Source of the DNA: Bacillus subtilis subsp. subtilis
GTDB taxonomy: Bacteria; Pseudomonadota; Gammaproteobacteria; Xanthomonadales; Xanthomonadaceae
Length of the DNA: 36,345 bases
Direction of reading: 5' to 3'
Assembly: GCA_021733645.1 (NCBI GenBank)
Contig: JAHREJ010000045.1
Coordinates: 1 to 36,345, forward strand
The notes beneath the pieces were generated by a model, which was not told where the DNA came from, ran no database searches, and saw only the letters and a program-made list of their open reading frames with translations. The position numbers and the translations under genes were made by a program. Below, piece by piece: positions 16,791-25,659 of this stretch. Positions within the stretch are counted from its first letter, which is position 1; every line of letters starts with the position of its first letter.

Positions 16791-18157
16791 CAGTGTGCCC
16801 CTTCCAGAACCGACAGCTGCACGTGCACCCGCTGCTCCAGCGCGACCCAGTCGATCAGCGCCAGGCTGTCGTGGCCAGCGGTGGCGTCCTCCAGGATGCG
16901 CCGCTGCAGCGCGGTGCGTTCCAGGGCGACGGCATACGGGGTGTGCAGGAAGGTGACCATGGTGTAGTGCGGCACGAAGCGCGTGGGCCAGCGCGCCTGC
17001 AGCGCCTGTTCCAGCTCGCGTTGCAGCAGGAAGGCCGGATCGGCCACGCGGTCGCGCATTTCCAGGTAGTTTTCCAGCGCCATCTGCTGGATCGCTTCGG
17101 CATTGGGCTTGCGGTCGGCTTCGAACGCGGCGAAGGCGTCGGCCAGGGTGTCCTGTTCCAGCAGGTGCCCGGCCAGTGCCACGCAGTCTTCAAAGGCGCA
17201 GTTCATGCCCTGGCCGTGGAAGGGCACCATCGCATGGGCAGCGTCGCCGAGCAGTACCGCGCGCCCCTGCAGGTGCCAATGGGTGAGGTGCAAGGTGCCA
17301 AGCAGGCCGGGGGGATGTTCTTCCCAGTCGCGGCGCAGGTTCGGGATCAAGGCCAGCGCATCGGGGAAATCGCGTGCGAACAGGGCTTCGGCTTCAGCGC
17401 CACCGGTGGTGGTGGCAAAGCTGGGGTCGCCCTGGTTGGGCAGGAACAGGGTGACGGTGAAGGTGCCTTCGTGGTTGGGCAGGGCGATGCACATGTAGTG
17501 GCCGCGCGGCCAGATGTGCAGCGCGTTGGCCTCGATGCGGAAGCCGCCGTCGGCGGTCGGCGGGATTTCCAGCTCTTTGTAGGAGTGGTCGAGGAAGTCG
17601 ATGCGCTCGTCCAGCGGCTGTTTGCGGTTCATCGCCGCGCGCAGCGCCGAACCGGCACCGTCGGCACCGATCAGGGTGTCAAAGCGGATATCGTGCGGCT
17701 GGTCGTCGCGGTCGTCGATGAAGCGGGCATAGCCGGCGTCGAAGTCGACGGTATGCAGGCGGCGGTGGAAGTGCACGCTGGCACCGGCATCCTCGGCCAG
17801 CTGCAGCAGGGTGGTGTTGAGGTCCTTGCGATGGATGGACCAGATCACTTCGCTGTCGTCGCGGCCGTAGCGCTGCAGCTGCGGCTCGCCTTGGCGCGGG
17901 TGCACCATGCGCCCGCGCATCATGACGGCCTTGGCCATGACCGCCTCTTCGACGCCGGCCTGGCGCAGCGCATTGCGCCCCCGTTCGGCCAGGGCCAGGT
18001 TGATCGAGCGGCCAGACTCGTAGTCGCTGATGCGCGGGTCGCCGCGGCGTTCGTACAGGGTGATGCGCCATCCCTGGCGGGACAGCAGGATGGCGAGCAG
18101 GGAGCCGGCCAGGCCGGCGCCGATGATGCTCAGCGAGCGGGAAGGAGGTGCGATCAA
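16790..18157 (-). CDS. kmo: Kynurenine 3-monooxygenase
   Basis: FAD-dependent hydroxylase converting L-kynurenine to 3-hydroxykynurenine with NADPH and O2, 455 aa. The Rossmann motif GAGLAG is at 13-18, with the acidic strand end YERR after it. The DG motif (LIGADGAGS) is near 162-170, and the second FAD motif GDAAHAMVPFHGQGMN at 304-319. The SGRSINLALAERG segment is typical of KMO. It begins 30 bp after kynU and overlaps sbcB by one base. With kynU and the dioxygenase at 25107 it provides three steps towards quinolinate and NAD. Confidence 0.96.
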   Translation of the reverse strand: MIAPPSRSLSIIGAGLAGSLLAILLSRQGWRITLYERRGDPRISDYESGRSINLALAERGRNALRQAGVEEAVMAKAVMMRGRMVHPRQGEPQLQRYGRDDSEVIWSIHRKDLNTTLLQLAEDAGASVHFHRRLHTVDFDAGYARFIDDRDDQPHDIRFDTLIGADGAGSALRAAMNRKQPLDERIDFLDHSYKELEIPPTADGGFRIEANALHIWPRGHYMCIALPNHEGTFTVTLFLPNQGDPSFATTTGGAEAEALFARDFPDALALIPNLRRDWEEHPPGLLGTLHLTHWHLQGRAVLLGDAAHAMVPFHGQGMNCAFEDCVALAGHLLEQDTLADAFAAFEADRKPNAEAIQQMALENYLEMRDRVADPAFLLQRELEQALQARWPTRFVPHYTMVTFLHTPYAVALERTALQRRILEDATAGHDSLALIDWVALEQRVHVQLSVLEGAH

Positions 18158-18187
18158 GGCAGTGTCCGTAGCGGCGGGGTAGGCGGC

Positions 18188-19465
18188 TTAATGGCCGGCC
18201 CAGGCGTCCACTTCATCGACGAAGTGGTGCAGGTCCTGGTAGCGGTTGTACAGCGGGGTGGGCGAGATGCGGATCACATCGGGTTCGCGCCAGTCGCCGA
18301 GCACGCCGACGGTCTGCAGGTATTCGAACAGGCTGCGGCCGCGTTCGCGCCCACCGGCCACGCGCAGCGACAACTGGCAGCCGCGGCGGTCCGGCTCGGT
18401 GGGCGTGAGCACCTCGAGCACGCCGGGCAGGCGCGCACGGACCAGGGCATCCAGCAGGCCGGTCAGGCGCAGCGACTTGCCACGCAGGGCGGCCATGCCG
18501 CCGGCTTTGTCGACCACGTCCAGCGCCGCGCGAAGCGGCGCAAGGCCAAGCACGGGCGGGTTGCTGAGTTGCCAGCCTTCGGCGCCCACGGCCGGAATGA
18601 ACTGGGGCGCCATCTTGAAACGGGTGGCTTCTTCGTGGCCCCACCAGCCGGCGAAGCGCGGCAGGTGGGTGTCGCGGTGGTGGCGTTCGTGCACGAAACA
18701 GCCCGCGACGGCACCAGGGCCGGCGTTGAGATACTTGTAATGGCACCAGACGGCGAAATCCGGCGCGATGTCATGCAGCTGCAGGGGCACGTTGCCGACC
18801 GAGTGGGCCAGGTCGAAGCCGACGCGGGCGCCCTGCAGGCGAGCCATGCCGGTGATGGCCTCCAGGTCGAATACCTGGCCGCTGCGGTACTGCACGCCGG
18901 GCCACAGCACCAGGGCCAGGCGCGGGCCGTGCTTGATGATGGCGCGCTCAATGGCCTGCAGGGACAGGGTGCCGTTGGGTTCGTCGGGCTGGACTTCGAC
19001 CAGGTCGGTGGCGGGATCGAAGCCGTGGAAGCGGATCTGCGATTCGACGGCGTGGCGGTCGGTGGGGAAAGCGCCGGCTTCGATCAGGATGACCGGGCGC
19101 TCGGCGGTGGGCCGGTAGAAGCTGACCATCATCAGGTGCAGGTTGACGCTGAGGGTGTTCATGGCGACCACTTCACTGGGCAGTGCGCCGACCACGCGCG
19201 CGAGTTGTTCACTCACCAGGCGGTGGTAACGCAGCCACTGGGTATCGCCGGTGAAATGGCCTTCCACCGCCAGGCTGGCCCATTTGTCCATCACTTCCAG
19301 CACGGCGGCACGGGCGCCCTTGGGTTGCAGGCCCAGCGAATTGCCGACGAAGTAGGTCTGGTCGCGGTGGTTGTGCTGGGGGAAGACGAATTCGCTGCGG
19401 ATGGCGCGCAGTGGATCGGCGGCGTCCAGGGCAACGGCATGGGTGCGGCTGAGAATGTCGGACAT
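18188..19465 (-). CDS. kynU: Kynureninase
   Basis: PLP enzyme cleaving 3-hydroxykynurenine to 3-hydroxyanthranilate and alanine, 425 aa. The Schiff-base lysine is K244 in WCHYKYLNAGPGAVAG. The PLP-site aspartate and histidine lie in GFDLAHSVGN (D218, H221). YFVGNSLGLQPKGAR near the N-terminus is the kynureninase signature. It is the first gene of the minus-strand run, with kmo 30 bp downstream. Its promoter must lie in the 293-bp divergent region shared with the TonB receptor. I see no clear -35/-10 pair for it there and no linked kynR-type regulator. Confidence 0.96.
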   Translation of the reverse strand: MSDILSRTHAVALDAADPLRAIRSEFVFPQHNHRDQTYFVGNSLGLQPKGARAAVLEVMDKWASLAVEGHFTGDTQWLRYHRLVSEQLARVVGALPSEVVAMNTLSVNLHLMMVSFYRPTAERPVILIEAGAFPTDRHAVESQIRFHGFDPATDLVEVQPDEPNGTLSLQAIERAIIKHGPRLALVLWPGVQYRSGQVFDLEAITGMARLQGARVGFDLAHSVGNVPLQLHDIAPDFAVWCHYKYLNAGPGAVAGCFVHERHHRDTHLPRFAGWWGHEEATRFKMAPQFIPAVGAEGWQLSNPPVLGLAPLRAALDVVDKAGGMAALRGKSLRLTGLLDALVRARLPGVLEVLTPTEPDRRGCQLSLRVAGGRERGRSLFEYLQTVGVLGDWREPDVIRISPTPLYNRYQDLHHFVDEVDAWAGH

Positions 19466-19665
19466 GGTGCAACCGGGGGTGATGATGCGGACAGTTTATC
19501 CGGCTGCTGGCGGCAGGGGCTGAATCCTGCACGCGAGGCGGGCGCGACCGGGCGTACCCGCCGGGCGACGATCGCGGTTTTCGTGTTGCGTTGCAGCGAT
19601 TTCGCGGCCGCACGATGTCGCGAGGCAGGCCGGGCAACGGGTTGCCAAAAGATGTGGGCGGTTCA

Positions 19666-19696
19666 ATTGACAGCGCTGTCAATGGCGACGTACAAC
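19666..19696 (+). promoter_or_regulatory. LacI-type operator overlapping a sigma70 promoter
   Basis: An 18-bp perfect palindrome, ATTGACAGCGCTGTCAAT (19666-19683), has the central CG and AGCGCT core typical of LacI/GalR-family operators. A consensus -35 TTGACA (19667-19672) lies inside it. An 18-bp spacer leads to a -10-like TACAAC (19691-19696). The start codon of the TonB receptor follows at 19759. A LacI-type repressor bound here would block the promoter. The sugar effector and the repressor gene are not in this window. Confidence 0.75.
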
Positions 19697-19758
19697 GTGG
19701 CCACATCGCCACCGACACGGTGGCGCTACGTCCGATGCAACCCGGGGAGGGGAATGGA

Positions 19759-22419
19759 ATGGCGATTTGTCGTAGAAGGCATGCGTTGGCAAGCGCGGTG
19801 TTGGCCGCATTGGTAGCAGCGCCGGCAGCATCGGTGCTGGCGCAGTCCGCCGAGGAACAGGCCAAGCCGCCTGCCACCAAGGCCGAGGCATCCACGTTGG
19901 ATGCGGTGATCGTCACGGTGGAGCGCCGCGAGCAGGATCTGCAGAAGTATGCCGGCACCGCCCAGGCGATTTCAGCCGACGACATGCGCGCGCTCGGCGT
20001 CAACAACGAGCTGCGCAACATCCAGGCGTTGGTGCCTGGCATGAGCATGGCCAACCAGGAAGGCAACCTGGAAATCTTCATCCGCGGGGTAGGGTCGTCC
20101 AACAACACCGAACTGGGCGATCCCGGTGCCGCGCCGCATATCAACGGCGCCTACATCGCCCGCCCGCGTGGCCTGGGCGGCCTGTTCTACGACCTAGAAC
20201 GGGTGGAGATCAACAAGGGGCCGCAGGGTACCCTGCGTGGACGCAACGCGTTGGCCGGCTCGCTCAACATCATCACCAAGCGCCCCAACCTGGACGCCTT
20301 CGAAGGCTATGTGCAGGCCGAGACCGGTAACCGCGGCCATCAGGGCGGCGAGTTCGCGCTGAACATGCCGCTGGGTGGGTGGGCGGCGATCCGCGTGGCC
20401 GGCTACACGGTGGAAAAGGACTCGCCGTTCCAGAATGCCGGGCGGGCCCAGAACCTGGATCCTGCCGGCATCCAGGACGAGCACGGCGCCCGTGTGTCGT
20501 TCCTGTACCAGCCCGACGACAAGCTGTCGGTGTTTGCGATGGCCGACATGGGGCGCGAAGGTGGCACCGGCTACCCCGGCGCCAACGTATATACCGCCGC
20601 GCGCGCCGGCTACATGCCCGACGACGTGGACCTGCGCAAGATCGTCTACCGTGGCGCGCAGGGCACGCTGGACAGCCGCACCTGGAGCGCGCAGACCAGC
20701 GTGTCCTATGACTTCGGTTCGGCAACGCTGGAATACAACGGCAGCTATCGTGACGTCGATTACCAGCAGACCAACGCCCAGAGCGAGGGCATCCTGTGGC
20801 CTGGCCGCAATATCGAGCCGGTGTCGGCGGGCAATCCCGGCGGCGTGGACTACGACAACTTCTCCACCCAGTACTGGATGACCCGCTCGCAGGCCTACAC
20901 CCACGAACTGCGGTTGTCCTCCGATGACGACCAGCGCCTGCGCTGGACCACCGGTGCGTTCTTCTTCAACGAAGACCAGCAGGTCGGTTATCTCTCGCTG
21001 GTGGACAAGGGGCGCTGGTATTCGGGAACCGAATTCACGATGCCCGAGGTCAATGGCCGGTCCAAGGCGGTGTTTGCCGATGGCACCTTCGATGTCACCG
21101 ACCGGCTACGGGTAAAGGGCGGGCTGCGTTACACCGAAGAGGAAAAATCGCGGTATGGCATTGGCGGCAACTGGGCGCTGGGCCTGCCCGGCGTGGGCGG
21201 CGATTTCGCCACGCGGCTGGGCACCCCGGGCTTTGCCCCCTCGTTCACCAACCGCCCCAACTTCGACATGAGCCGGGTGACAAGCCAGGCGGACATGGCG
21301 CGCTTCCTGCTGGAAGGCATCCGCGCGTATGGCCAGAACGACACCATCCAGCAGCAGATCGGCGGGCTGGCCGCAGGCGGAAGCCTGGGCTGCGTGGACC
21401 GTCCGGACATCGGCGGGGACACCATCGACTGCCCGTACCAGAGCTGGGCGCAGGTGAGTGGCGTGCCGGCCCAGCAGTTCGGGCGCAGCAAGTTCAACTT
21501 CACCGACTGGCGCGCGGGCCTGGAGTACGACCTGAGCGATGACCACCTGTTGTATGGCCTGGTGTCCAGCGGGCACAAGGCCGGCGGGTTCAACGATACG
21601 TTCGACCCGGACGACATCCCGGAAACCTTCAAGCCCGAATCCATCGTGGCCTACGAACTGGGCAGCAAACAGTCCTTCCAGCTGTTCGACCGCACCTCCA
21701 CCTTCAACCTCAGCGCGTTCTACTACGACTACAGCGACCAGGTGTTCCAGGACCTGGCCGTGATCGCCACCAATCCCTCCACCGGGGAGGCCACCGGCTA
21801 TGCGCTGGTGAACCGCAACGTGGGCAAGTCCTCGGTGTACGGCCTGGAGGCCGAGAGCGTGCTGCGCCTGCCGTACAACCTGATGTTGAGCGTCAATGCG
21901 CTGTGGATGGACAGCGAGATCAAGCAGGGTACGGTTGCCGACGTGCGCAGCCAGAACTTCGATGCAGGCGGGGCGACCTCGTTGATCGACCTGTCCGGCA
22001 ACCAGTTGCCGCTGGCGTCCAAGGTGAACCTCAACGTGCGGCTGCAGCACACCGTGGAGCTGCCATTCGGCACCCTGGACTGGCAGCTGCTGGCCTCCTA
22101 CCGTTCGGCGTTCTACCTGACCCAGTACAACAACCGTGACGTCGAGTTCGTGCGCAATGACCCGGCCAGCGGCGCGCTGGTCCATGACCACACCGAAAGC
22201 GCGGCCGCGGCAGGGTTCCCGGATCGGCAGCGGGGCGAGACCACCGTCAACGCCGGCATCGGTCTGACCTCGTTGAACGGTCAATGGCGCGTGGAAGCAT
22301 GGGGCAACAATCTGCTCGACAACGATGTGTCCCAGAAGGCGCTGGTAGGCTCGGGCATCAACGTGCGTTTCCTCAACGACCCGCGCAGCTATGGCCTGCG
22401 CCTGCGCTACCAGTTCTGA
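19759..22419 (+). CDS. TonB-dependent outer-membrane receptor
   Basis: Energised outer-membrane transporter of 886 aa. The start is the ATG at 19759 (MAICRRRHALASAVLAALVAAP) after the strong RBS GGGGAGGGG. A signal peptide ends near AQS (about residue 30). A TonB box-like DAVIVTVERRE lies near 47-57. The plug domain follows, with IFIRGVGSSNN and VEINKGPQGTLRGRNALAGSLNIITKRP. The barrel ends with the usual C-terminal aromatic residue (RYQF). A GH3 glucosidase begins 22 bp downstream, and a LacI-type operator lies upstream. Together these suggest uptake of an oligoglucoside rather than iron. The substrate is inferred from context only. Confidence 0.94.
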   Translation: MAICRRRHALASAVLAALVAAPAASVLAQSAEEQAKPPATKAEASTLDAVIVTVERREQDLQKYAGTAQAISADDMRALGVNNELRNIQALVPGMSMANQEGNLEIFIRGVGSSNNTELGDPGAAPHINGAYIARPRGLGGLFYDLERVEINKGPQGTLRGRNALAGSLNIITKRPNLDAFEGYVQAETGNRGHQGGEFALNMPLGGWAAIRVAGYTVEKDSPFQNAGRAQNLDPAGIQDEHGARVSFLYQPDDKLSVFAMADMGREGGTGYPGANVYTAARAGYMPDDVDLRKIVYRGAQGTLDSRTWSAQTSVSYDFGSATLEYNGSYRDVDYQQTNAQSEGILWPGRNIEPVSAGNPGGVDYDNFSTQYWMTRSQAYTHELRLSSDDDQRLRWTTGAFFFNEDQQVGYLSLVDKGRWYSGTEFTMPEVNGRSKAVFADGTFDVTDRLRVKGGLRYTEEEKSRYGIGGNWALGLPGVGGDFATRLGTPGFAPSFTNRPNFDMSRVTSQADMARFLLEGIRAYGQNDTIQQQIGGLAAGGSLGCVDRPDIGGDTIDCPYQSWAQVSGVPAQQFGRSKFNFTDWRAGLEYDLSDDHLLYGLVSSGHKAGGFNDTFDPDDIPETFKPESIVAYELGSKQSFQLFDRTSTFNLSAFYYDYSDQVFQDLAVIATNPSTGEATGYALVNRNVGKSSVYGLEAESVLRLPYNLMLSVNALWMDSEIKQGTVADVRSQNFDAGGATSLIDLSGNQLPLASKVNLNVRLQHTVELPFGTLDWQLLASYRSAFYLTQYNNRDVEFVRNDPASGALVHDHTESAAAAGFPDRQRGETTVNAGIGLTSLNGQWRVEAWGNNLLDNDVSQKALVGSGINVRFLNDPRSYGLRLRYQF

Positions 22420-22441
22420 TCCGACAAGGAGAGCCCTTTCC

Positions 22442-25021
22442 ATGAAGCCCCGTTCGATCCGCCCTTTGTCCGCCCGGCAGGCCGTGCGCCTGAAACCGGT
22501 GCTGTTGTCCGTCGCGCTCAGCCTGGCCTGCATGAACCCGGCCGGCGCTGCCACCGCTGCCAAGGGCACGGCCGACGCTGGCACGATCCATGTTTCGCAA
22601 TGGCCACAACCGACCTGGCCGCTGGCCACCGACGCGGCGATGGAGCGCCGTATCGACGCGCTGATGGCGCAGTTGAGCGTGGAAGAGAAAGTCGGCCAGA
22701 TCGTGCAGGGCGACATCGCCAGCATTACCCCGGAGGAGGTCAGGAAGTACCGCCTGGGCTCGATTCTTGCCGGCGGCGGCTCCGACCCCGGTGGGCGCTA
22801 CAACGCCAAGCCGGCCGAATGGCTGGCGCTGGCCGACGCGTTCTGGGAAGCCTCGATGGACACCCGTGACGGCGGCCACGCCATCCCGATCATCTGGGGC
22901 ATCGATGCCATGCACGGCCAGAGCAACGTGGTCGGCGCGACCTTGTTCCCGCACAACATCGGCCTGGGGGCCACCCGCAATCCGGACCTGCTGCGCGAGA
23001 TCGCCCGCATCACCGCCGCTGAAACCCGCACCACCGGCATGGAGTGGACGTTCGCACCCACCGTGGCGGTGCCGCAGGACGACCGCTGGGGCCGGGCCTA
23101 CGAAGGCTACTCGGAAGATCCTGCGCTGGTGGCCAGCTACGCCGGTGTGTTCGTCGAAGGTCTGCAGGGCAAGGTCGGTGACGCCGACTTCCTGGATGAC
23201 CACCACGTCATGACCACGGTCAAGCATTTCCTGGGCGATGGCGGCACCACCAACGGCAAGGACCAGGGCGACACGACGGTCAGCGAAGCACAGCTGCGCG
23301 ACATCCACGCCGCCGGCTATGTGCCGGCGATCGCCGCCGGTGCGCAATCGGTGATGGCCTCGTTCAACAGCTTCCACGGCGAAAAGATGCACGGCCACAA
23401 GCCGTTGCTGACCGACGTGCTGAAGGGGCGCATGAACTTCGGCGGCTTCGTGGTCGGCGACTGGAACGGTCACGGCCAGGTCAAGGGCTGCACCAATACC
23501 GATTGCGCGCAGACCTACATCGCCGGCATGGACATGGCGATGGCGCCGGACAGCTGGAAGGGGCTGTATGAGAGCACCGTCAAGCACGTCAAGGAGGGCA
23601 CGCTGCCGATGGCGCGCCTGGACGATGCGGTAAGGCGCATCCTGCGGGCGAAGATGCGCATGGGCCTGTTCGAGAAGCCCCGTCCGTCCGCCCGTGCGCT
23701 GGGCGGCAAGTTCGAACTGCTGGGGTCGGCCGAGCACCGCGCGGTGGCCCGCCAGGCGGTGCGCGAATCGCTGGTGCTGCTGAAGAACCAGGGTGGGCTG
23801 CTGCCGCTGTCGCCGAAGCAGCGGGTGCTGGTGGCCGGTGACGGTGCCGACAGCATGACCAGGCAGACCGGTGGCTGGACCCTGACCTGGCAGGGCGATG
23901 GCACCACGCGCGAGGACTTCCCCAACGCCGACACCCTGTGGGATGGCCTCAAGGCACAGGTGCAGGCGGCCGGGGGCAAGGCCGAGCTGTCCGTCGATGG
24001 TGCCTACCGGACACGGCCGGATGTGGCGGTGGTGGTGTTCGGTGAAGAGCCGTATGCCGAGTTCCAGGGGGATCTGCCGGACCTGATGTTCAAGGGCGGG
24101 CGCTCCGGCGACCTGGCGTTGATCAACAAGCTCAAGGCCGATGGCATTCCGGTGGTGGCGGTGTTCCTGAGCGGACGACCGCTGTGGATGAATCGGGAAA
24201 TCAACGCGGCCGATGCGTTCGTGGCCGCGTGGTTGCCGGGTTCGGAAGGTGGCGGGGTGGCCGACGTGCTGCTGCGCGGCCGCGATGGCAAGGTCCAGCA
24301 CGATTTCCACGGCACGTTGAGCTTCTCCTGGCCGCGCCGCGCCGACCAGTACGCCAACAATGTCGGCCAGCCCGGGTACGACCCGCAGTTCGCCTTCGGC
24401 TATGGCCTTACCTATGCCGACAACGGCAATCTGGCTGCGCTGTCTGAAGAGCCCGGCATCGATCCGGGCATGTCGCGCACCCGCAGCTGGTTCGAGCGGG
24501 GCGTGGCAACGACGGGGCTGACCCTGCGGCTCACCGGTGCCGATGGCCACGCCTCGGACATCGTGCACCCCAACGCCGCCACCGGCGATGGGTCGATCAC
24601 CGTGGCCGCCATCAACACCGATGTGCAGGAGGGCGGACGCCAGTTCACGTTCGCCGGCGCCGGCACGCTTGAGCTGCGTTCCAACACCCCGTTCGACCTG
24701 GAGCGCGAAACCAACGGCGATGTGCTGGTGGTGGTTGAACTGCGGGTGGATGCGCTGCCGGCCGGCGCAAAGGTGAGCTACATCGCCGGCAGCGGCAAGG
24801 CCGCGCCGGTGGAAATTGGTCTGGACGCCGCGCTGGCACCGTTGACCCCGGGCCAGTGGTCGCGGGTTGCGGTGCCGCTGAAGTGCCTGGCCGCAGCCGG
24901 CGTGGATACCGCGTCCATCGACGTGCCGTTTGGCCTGCGTGCGGGCAAGGGCGTGCGGTTGTCACTGACCCGGGTGGCCATCGGCACCGACTACGACCGC
25001 AGGATCGACTGCGCCCGGTAA
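22442..25021 (+). CDS. Glycoside hydrolase family 3 beta-glucosidase, exported
   Basis: Periplasmic or surface exo-beta-glucosidase of 859 aa, starting at the ATG 22442 behind AAGGAGAG. A signal peptide precedes a likely cleavage near NPAGA-A (about residue 36). The GH3 N-terminal barrel carries KHF (K261-H262) and the catalytic nucleophile D340 in FVVGDWNGHG. The alpha/beta-sandwich second domain runs to about residue 655 (FSWP, GLTY). The last ~200 residues form an extra beta-rich domain as in ExoP-type marine glucan exo-glucosidases, possibly carbohydrate-binding. It is cotranscribed with the TonB receptor and presumably trims imported beta-1,3/1,4-glucooligosaccharides. The exact linkage is not determinable. 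Confidence 0.94.
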   Translation: MKPRSIRPLSARQAVRLKPVLLSVALSLACMNPAGAATAAKGTADAGTIHVSQWPQPTWPLATDAAMERRIDALMAQLSVEEKVGQIVQGDIASITPEEVRKYRLGSILAGGGSDPGGRYNAKPAEWLALADAFWEASMDTRDGGHAIPIIWGIDAMHGQSNVVGATLFPHNIGLGATRNPDLLREIARITAAETRTTGMEWTFAPTVAVPQDDRWGRAYEGYSEDPALVASYAGVFVEGLQGKVGDADFLDDHHVMTTVKHFLGDGGTTNGKDQGDTTVSEAQLRDIHAAGYVPAIAAGAQSVMASFNSFHGEKMHGHKPLLTDVLKGRMNFGGFVVGDWNGHGQVKGCTNTDCAQTYIAGMDMAMAPDSWKGLYESTVKHVKEGTLPMARLDDAVRRILRAKMRMGLFEKPRPSARALGGKFELLGSAEHRAVARQAVRESLVLLKNQGGLLPLSPKQRVLVAGDGADSMTRQTGGWTLTWQGDGTTREDFPNADTLWDGLKAQVQAAGGKAELSVDGAYRTRPDVAVVVFGEEPYAEFQGDLPDLMFKGGRSGDLALINKLKADGIPVVAVFLSGRPLWMNREINAADAFVAAWLPGSEGGGVADVLLRGRDGKVQHDFHGTLSFSWPRRADQYANNVGQPGYDPQFAFGYGLTYADNGNLAALSEEPGIDPGMSRTRSWFERGVATTGLTLRLTGADGHASDIVHPNAATGDGSITVAAINTDVQEGGRQFTFAGAGTLELRSNTPFDLERETNGDVLVVVELRVDALPAGAKVSYIAGSGKAAPVEIGLDAALAPLTPGQWSRVAVPLKCLAAAGVDTASIDVPFGLRAGKGVRLSLTRVAIGTDYDRRIDCAR

Positions 25022-25034
25022 GTGCGGTTGACAG

Positions 25035-25075
25035 GGCGGCCGGGACGCATGTGAAGACATGTGCTCCCGGCCGCC
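25035..25075. terminator. Large hairpin between convergent GH3 and dioxygenase genes
   Basis: The 11-bp arms GGCGGCCGGGA (25035-25045) and TCCCGGCCGCC (25065-25075) pair perfectly. Further pairing inside (CATGT with ACATG) leaves a GAAG tetraloop. There is no T-run. Its position 13 bp past the GH3 stop and 31 bp past the dioxygenase stop suggests a shared transcript end. Confidence 0.6.
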
Positions 25076-25106
25076 GCTGCCCACGATGGCATCGGCCCGT
25101 GGTGGC

Positions 25107-25634
25107 TCAGTCCGCCGGTGCGGGTGTCGGCGGCAGCGGGTCCACGTGACCGCAGTGCTGGCAGGTCCGCAGTTCCAGCGATGCGTGATACTGCGCGAAC
25201 ATCGCCGGCAGGTCGGTCTCGATGTTCTGCAGGTGGAAGTAGGCTTCGTACAACCGGTGGTTGCAGCGCTCGCAGAACCACATCAGCCCGTCGCGCTCAT
25301 CCGGCAGCCGCTTGCGCTCCACCACCAGGCCCACGCCGCCGGCCGGGCGGCGCGGCGAATGCGGCACCTTGCCGGGCAGCAGGAAGATCTCCCCGGCGCG
25401 GATGGGAATGTCACGTACCGCGCCGTCCTCCTGCACCTTCAGGACCATCTCGCCTTCGAGCTGGTAGAACCACTCCGGGCCCTCGTCGTAGTGGTAATCG
25501 GTACGGCTGTTCGGCCCGCCCACCACCATCACGATGAAGTCCCCGTTCTCGATCATCTTGTTGCCCACCGGTGGTTTCAGCAGGTGCCGGTGTTCTTCGA
25601 TCCAGGCCAGCAGGTTGATCGGCGAGGCAAGCAT
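25107..25634 (-). CDS. nbaC: 3-hydroxyanthranilate 3,4-dioxygenase
   Basis: Fe(II) extradiol dioxygenase opening 3-hydroxyanthranilate to the semialdehyde that cyclises to quinolinate, the NAD precursor. It is 175 aa from the ATG at 25634 ([19 protein letters not shown]). The upstream in-frame ATG would only add 18 residues that overlap the carbonic anhydrase. The cupin metal ligands are H48, E54 and H92 ([13 protein letters not shown] and VPHSP). Two CxxC pairs (C121/C124, C158/C161) form the rubredoxin-like second iron site seen in bacterial enzymes. Substrate arginines at R44 and R96 are present. It starts 25 bp after carbonic anhydrase and is the last gene of the run starting at asnS, while its pathway partners kmo-kynU lie 7 kb away beyond the receptor/GH3 cassette. 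Confidence 0.96.
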   Translation of the reverse strand: MLASPINLLAWIEEHRHLLKPPVGNKMIENGDFIVMVVGGPNSRTDYHYDEGPEWFYQLEGEMVLKVQEDGAVRDIPIRAGEIFLLPGKVPHSPRRPAGGVGLVVERKRLPDERDGLMWFCERCNHRLYEAYFHLQNIETDLPAMFAQYHASLELRTCQHCGHVDPLPPTPAPAD

Positions 25635-25659
25635 GGTGGGATTCCAGGTAATGGGAAGG

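Noticed and set aside
16793..19816. 1007-codon plus-strand open frame opposite kmo and kynU
   Set aside because: Antisense shadow. Both minus-strand genes have full catalytic motifs.
22373..24568. 731-codon minus-strand open frame opposite the GH3 gene
   Set aside because: Antisense shadow of a gene with signal peptide and catalytic residues.
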